Below are positions 17,327-20,446 of a stretch of 20,446 nt of DNA, in pieces; positions within the stretch are counted from its first letter, which is position 1; each line of letters opens with the position of its first letter. The DNA is from JBLHGU01 sp047615875 (GTDB lineage Bacteria; Pseudomonadota; Gammaproteobacteria; Arenicellales; CAJQKF01). The stretch is taken from positions 1 to 20,446 of the forward strand of contig JBLHGU010000089.1 of assembly GCA_047615875.1 (NCBI GenBank), read 5' to 3'. Under the pieces are notes generated by a model that was not told the DNA's origin, did not search any database, and saw only the letters and a program-made list of their open reading frames with translations. The position numbers and the translations under genes are program-made.

Positions 17327-18093
17327 GTCAATTCGATATCATCATACCAGCGCGGTACGCATCCAGTCGTCTGCCGGGCAAGCCCTTGAGAGACGTTGCT
17401 GGAAAGACGCTTTTGGAACGAGTTTTCGACTGTGCCAATGCGACCGATGCAAGGCGAGTCATTATCGCTACGGACGATCCGCATATTAGCGACGTCGCCG
17501 TTGGTTTTGGTGCTGAGGTTGTAATGACTTCGGCAGATCACCAATCCGGCACAGACAGATTGGCTGAGGTAATAGAAAAGCTCGATTATAAGGATGATGA
17601 GATAATCTTAAATTTGCAGGGCGATGAGCCATTGGTGCCCCGTCAATTGGTACATCAGGTTGCGCAGGGCCTTGTGAATGATCCCCAGGCCAGCATTGTT
17701 ACAATCTGCAAAGACATTAGAAGTCAGCGAGAATATACCGACCCCTCTGTTGTAAAGGTGGTAATTAATCGCCAGGGCTACGCCATGTATTTTTCAAGGG
17801 CGCCAATCCCATGGGCCCGTGAGGATGACGGCTTAAGCACCAGATGGCCTAATCGTCCAGATCATGTTTTCCACCATATTGGCTTGTATGCTTATCGTGC
17901 GGGATACCTTCGACGCTTCGCTAATCAATCGGCCTGTGATCTTGAACTAATTGAAAAGCTGGAGCAACTTCGAGCCTTATGGAATGGTGAAGTCATTCGT
18001 GTATTGAAAGCTCGCAGTCTTCCCGGCCCTGGGGTAGATACGCTTGATGATCTTGAAAATGTTATTCGAATTTTCCAGAGTAAAACAGAATGA
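17323..18093 (+). CDS. kdsB: 3-deoxy-manno-octulosonate cytidylyltransferase
   Basis: KdsB makes CMP-Kdo, the donor for the Kdo residues of the LPS inner core. The 256 residues begin with the nucleotide-binding IPARYASSRLPGKPL (about 9-23). LNLQGDEPLVP with Asp 101 follows, then AMYFSRAPIPWARE, HIGLYAYRAGYL and LELIEKLEQLRALWNG, all signatures of KdsB. The ATG overlaps the lpxK stop as ATGA, and its own stop overlaps the next ATG the same way. Confidence 0.97.
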   Translation: MSQFDIIIPARYASSRLPGKPLRDVAGKTLLERVFDCANATDARRVIIATDDPHISDVAVGFGAEVVMTSADHQSGTDRLAEVIEKLDYKDDEIILNLQGDEPLVPRQLVHQVAQGLVNDPQASIVTICKDIRSQREYTDPSVVKVVINRQGYAMYFSRAPIPWAREDDGLSTRWPNRPDHVFHHIGLYAYRAGYLRRFANQSACDLELIEKLEQLRALWNGEVIRVLKARSLPGPGVDTLDDLENVIRIFQSKTE

Positions 18094-18566
18094 TAAAAGT
18101 CTTGTTTGTTTGTCTTGGCAATATTTGTCGATCACCCACATCAGAGGGGTTTTTTCAGAACCTACTAGCCACCCATAAGCTGGAGGAAACCATCATGGTT
18201 GACTCGGCTGGCACTGGAAACTGGCATATCGGAAACCCGCCTGACGCCAGAGCACAGCAAGTAGCCAGCAGCAGAGGTGTGGATCTTTCAAAACTAAAGG
18301 CTCGCCAGGTTGCCGTTCACGACTTCGAAGAATTTGATTATATAATTGCCATGGATCGAGGTAATCTGGATCATCTGTTATCCATGTGCCCATCGCAGCA
18401 TCAAAGTAAAGTGTCGCTTTTTCTGGACTATACCGACCAGTTTGATGTTGATGAAGTGCCGGATCCATATTATGGCGGTGACGGCGGATTTGATCAAGTA
18501 CTGGATATGATTGAATCTGCAAGCACGGGCCTCTTGGAAAAAATTCGGCAACAGCATGATGTCTAA
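18090..18566 (+). CDS. Low-molecular-weight protein tyrosine phosphatase
   Basis: The 158-residue enzyme has the P-loop VCLGNICRSPTSEG, with nucleophile Cys 8 and Arg 14 (CX5R), and the general-acid loop DPYYGGDGGFDQ with Asp 125. Low-molecular-weight PTPs of this type dephosphorylate tyrosine on envelope or polysaccharide proteins, and Pseudomonas has one at the same place after kdsB. No tyrosine kinase (Wzc/BY-kinase) is in the window, so the target is unknown. It overlaps kdsB by 4 bp and nagZ by 11 bp. Confidence 0.92.
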   Translation: MIKVLFVCLGNICRSPTSEGFFQNLLATHKLEETIMVDSAGTGNWHIGNPPDARAQQVASSRGVDLSKLKARQVAVHDFEEFDYIIAMDRGNLDHLLSMCPSQHQSKVSLFLDYTDQFDVDEVPDPYYGGDGGFDQVLDMIESASTGLLEKIRQQHDV

Positions 18567-19515
18567 ACTGGGACCGGTTGTCGCGGATCTTAAGGGTCTT
18601 AAGGTTTCCAGCCTTGAGCACGATCTTCTAAAGCACCCGCAATTGGGTGGCATCATTTTATTCTCCAGAAATTTTGCCAATCGGCAACAATTACACAGTC
18701 TGTGTAAGGAAATACGAGACGTATCTGGGCGCAATCTGTTAATTGCAGTGGATCAGGAAGGCGGTCGTGTTCAACGATTCAAAGATGAATTCACTACAAT
18801 ACCGCCCGCAGCAAGCTATGCTGACAATTATTTAACTCAACCCGAACAGTGCCTGGCCTTGGCCTATGATTTCGGCAAGACTATGGCGGAGGAACTTCGT
18901 GCGGAGGGAGTCGATCTAAGTTTTGCACCAGTACTGGATATTAATTCAGGGGTGAGTGATGTTATAGGTGATCGTGCATTTCATGGGGATTCCGAGTTAT
19001 TAAAGGCTTTTGCAAAAAGCTGGATTAATGGCATGCACTCTGCAGGAATGGCCGCAGTTGGCAAACATTTTCCAGGCCATGGGCATGTTTCTGCGGACTC
19101 ACACATTGAAGTTCCCGTTGATCAGCGTAGCTTTGATGAGCTTCTCACTTCAGACCTTGATCCATTTGTGAATCTCTTGCCTGAGTTTTGTGAGGGTGTG
19201 ATGACAGCCCATGTAGCTTTTCCTGAAATCGATAATGAGTTGCCAACTTATTCCGAATTCTGGTTAAAAGAAATTTTGCGTGATCGCATAGGCTTTAGTG
19301 GAGTTGTTTTTAGCGATGATCTGTCTATGGGAGGGGCTTTGGGGGCAGGGCGGCCTTCAGTAAGAGCAAACATGGCCTTCAAAGCGGGTTGTGATGCGGT
19401 GCTTATATGCAATGATTCAAAGGCTGCCTGGCAAGTCTTGAATGAGGCCGACTGTTCAATCGGTTTAGCGTCGCGAGTATCGCTAACCTATGTGCAGAAA
19501 TCTCAATATCAATAG
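18556..19515 (+). CDS. nagZ: Beta-N-acetylhexosaminidase (peptidoglycan recycling)
   Basis: NagZ, a GH3 enzyme of the cytoplasm, removes GlcNAc from anhydro-muropeptides during wall recycling. From ATG 18556 it has 319 residues and reads MMSKLGPVVADLKG. Motifs are GGIILFSRNF, VDQEGGRVQRF, KHFPGHGHVSADSH (170-183, containing the Asp-His dyad) and FSDDLSM (252-258), which holds the nucleophile Asp. These are diagnostic of NagZ. Starting at 18511 would add residues translated from inside the phosphatase gene. ATG 18559 is an equally possible start. The Shine-Dalgarno is poor, as expected for a gene translated by coupling to the upstream phosphatase. Confidence 0.94.
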   Translation: MMSKLGPVVADLKGLKVSSLEHDLLKHPQLGGIILFSRNFANRQQLHSLCKEIRDVSGRNLLIAVDQEGGRVQRFKDEFTTIPPAASYADNYLTQPEQCLALAYDFGKTMAEELRAEGVDLSFAPVLDINSGVSDVIGDRAFHGDSELLKAFAKSWINGMHSAGMAAVGKHFPGHGHVSADSHIEVPVDQRSFDELLTSDLDPFVNLLPEFCEGVMTAHVAFPEIDNELPTYSEFWLKEILRDRIGFSGVVFSDDLSMGGALGAGRPSVRANMAFKAGCDAVLICNDSKAAWQVLNEADCSIGLASRVSLTYVQKSQYQ

Positions 19516-19525
19516 TATTACTATT
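19511..19525. repeat. Perfect 15-bp palindrome at the nagZ stop
   Basis: AATAGTATTACTATT is symmetrical around its central T and covers the nagZ TAG. The gap to the convergent gene is only 34 bp. It could help terminate transcription from both sides, but the loop is minimal and there is no T-run. Confidence 0.4.
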
Positions 19526-19549
19526 GCCGCGTTGGCTTTTTTCTATGGG

Positions 19550-20446
19550 TTAAATGACTAGCCTGTCTCGTTTCGCTGGTGGTGGATTCTGGCCAAGTTC
19601 TCGAGCAGCCTTGTGCCCGCTATAAACTGCCGCAGCGATAATGCCAGGCGCTTGACAGTCACCAATGCGTTGTATGGTTTTGCCTGATATTGCCTTGAAC
19701 TCCTCCTCTCTTGCTTGTAGCCCGCACCATAGACTATCGTCCGGTATACGCGAAGTTATTGGCACCAAATAGTCTGTGGAAATGAGTTTTTCGCTACCGG
19801 AAAATACACACTGCAATGTTATTTGCGTTGAGTTAAGAGACAACAGACCATGGGATGTAACTACCGCAACTCCACATCGGTATAACTCAGCCATAGTTTG
19901 ATTGAGCTCGTCGGTAGGTCGCATTGATTCACCTGGCAACGCGGCTGGGGTTACCAATGTAACCTCGCAACCCATTTTTATAAGAAAAAGAGCCAATGCA
20001 CCGCCAAGATAATAGTGATCATCGTCAAATATTGTTACATGACCTTTCAATGGCTTGCCTTCACATATATCTTCGACGGTTATTACGTTTGTTTGATTGC
20101 AACCGGTAAAAGGCGCGTGCAGCCATCTACCCAGTCCGTCTCGACGCCATGTTGAGCCAGTTGCGATAATTATGTGCTGAGAATCCAATTCAAGAACGGT
20201 TTCTACATCCATTGTGCTGGCAGGATAAATAGCCACATTCGACAGCTTGTTCAATTGAGTTATACGCCAGTCTCTTACCCTAACCCATTCAGCAAGACCC
20301 GGTAAACGGGTCTCCCAATTAATACGTCCACCCAGATGCTTTGATGATTCGGCCAGAGTAACCTGGTATCCACGTTTACCCAAAGTACATGCCGCTTCTA
20401 GTCCTGCTGGGCCACCACCAATGATCAAGACTCTTTCATCAGCATG
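19550..20446 (-). CDS. TMADH/DgcA-type FMN/FAD/Fe-S oxidoreductase, C-terminal part (partial)
   Basis: The 298 visible codons run off the right edge; the first ones (HADERV) continue the frame, so the N-terminal TIM barrel and Fe-S site lie outside. What is seen is the FAD/NAD(P)-like half of trimethylamine-dehydrogenase-type enzymes: LIIGGGPAGLEAA with the dinucleotide motif, LGGRINWETRLPGLAEW, IIIATGSTWRRDG, a second fold with VTIFDDDHYYLGGALA, and IGDCQAPGIIAAAVYSGHKA near the end. Related enzymes include trimethylamine, dimethylamine and dimethylglycine dehydrogenases and stachydrine demethylase. The substrate cannot be chosen from this half. The gene ends at TAA 19550-19552 and converges on nagZ. 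Confidence 0.85.
   Translation of the reverse strand, partial: HADERVLIIGGGPAGLEAACTLGKRGYQVTLAESSKHLGGRINWETRLPGLAEWVRVRDWRITQLNKLSNVAIYPASTMDVETVLELDSQHIIIATGSTWRRDGLGRWLHAPFTGCNQTNVITVEDICEGKPLKGHVTIFDDDHYYLGGALALFLIKMGCEVTLVTPAALPGESMRPTDELNQTMAELYRCGVAVVTSHGLLSLNSTQITLQCVFSGSEKLISTDYLVPITSRIPDDSLWCGLQAREEEFKAISGKTIQRIGDCQAPGIIAAAVYSGHKAARELGQNPPPAKRDRLVI

Noticed and set aside
18511..18555. Extended nagZ N-terminus
   Set aside because: These 15 codons fall inside the phosphatase gene and do not resemble NagZ; the usual N-terminus begins at 18556 or 18559.
1..20446. CRISPR array, tRNA or rRNA
   Set aside because: I saw no regularly spaced repeats, cloverleaf-like segments or rRNA-like sequence on either strand.

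Overview
The window looks like a chromosomal segment of a gammaproteobacterium. The gene order lolC/E-lolD, DUF2062, comEC, exbB-exbD-msbA-lpxK-kdsB-ptp resembles the Pseudomonas and marine gammaproteobacterial envelope neighbourhood. RF2 has exactly the E. coli length (365 aa) and its +1 frameshift site. MsbA, LpxK and KdsB show a Gram-negative outer membrane with lipid A and Kdo. I cannot assign a genus; moderate GC and a TMADH/DgcA-type oxidoreductase would suit a marine lineage, but that is inference.

Layout. (1) Positions 1-2,500 are a decayed accessory block, all on the minus strand. From upstream to downstream it holds an unidentified 76-codon remnant, a broken STELLO/DUF288-like glycosyltransferase, a frameshifted WavE-like glycosyltransferase-type gene, and a 5'-truncated IS91-family transposase running off the left edge. 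The transposase remnant is interrupted by a 71-bp insert made of three consecutive hairpins. Simple ORF calling hides most of this, because the broken genes only reappear when frames are joined. (2) 2,541-5,495: pntA-pntB, the proton-pumping transhydrogenase, minus strand. (3) A 317-bp divergent intergenic region. (4) 5,813-8,416: prfB (programmed +1 frameshift) and lysS, plus strand. (5) 8,481-10,398: one LolC/E-type permease and LolD, overlapping by 8 bp, then a convergent DUF2062 membrane protein. (6) 11,018-19,515: comEC, exbB, exbD, msbA, lpxK, kdsB, a low-molecular-weight protein tyrosine phosphatase and nagZ, all plus strand, with several stop/start overlaps. (7) 19,550 to the right edge: the C-terminal part of a TMADH/DgcA-type flavoprotein, minus strand, incomplete.

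The intact genes serve cell-envelope assembly: MsbA flips lipid A-core, LpxK phosphorylates lipid A, KdsB activates Kdo, LolCD releases lipoproteins and NagZ recycles peptidoglycan. They sit with translation genes (RF2, LysRS) and redox balance (PntAB). I found no CRISPR array, rRNA, tRNA or intact novel defence system. The least ordinary parts are the decayed glycosyltransferase cassette and the hairpin insert in the IS91 remnant.
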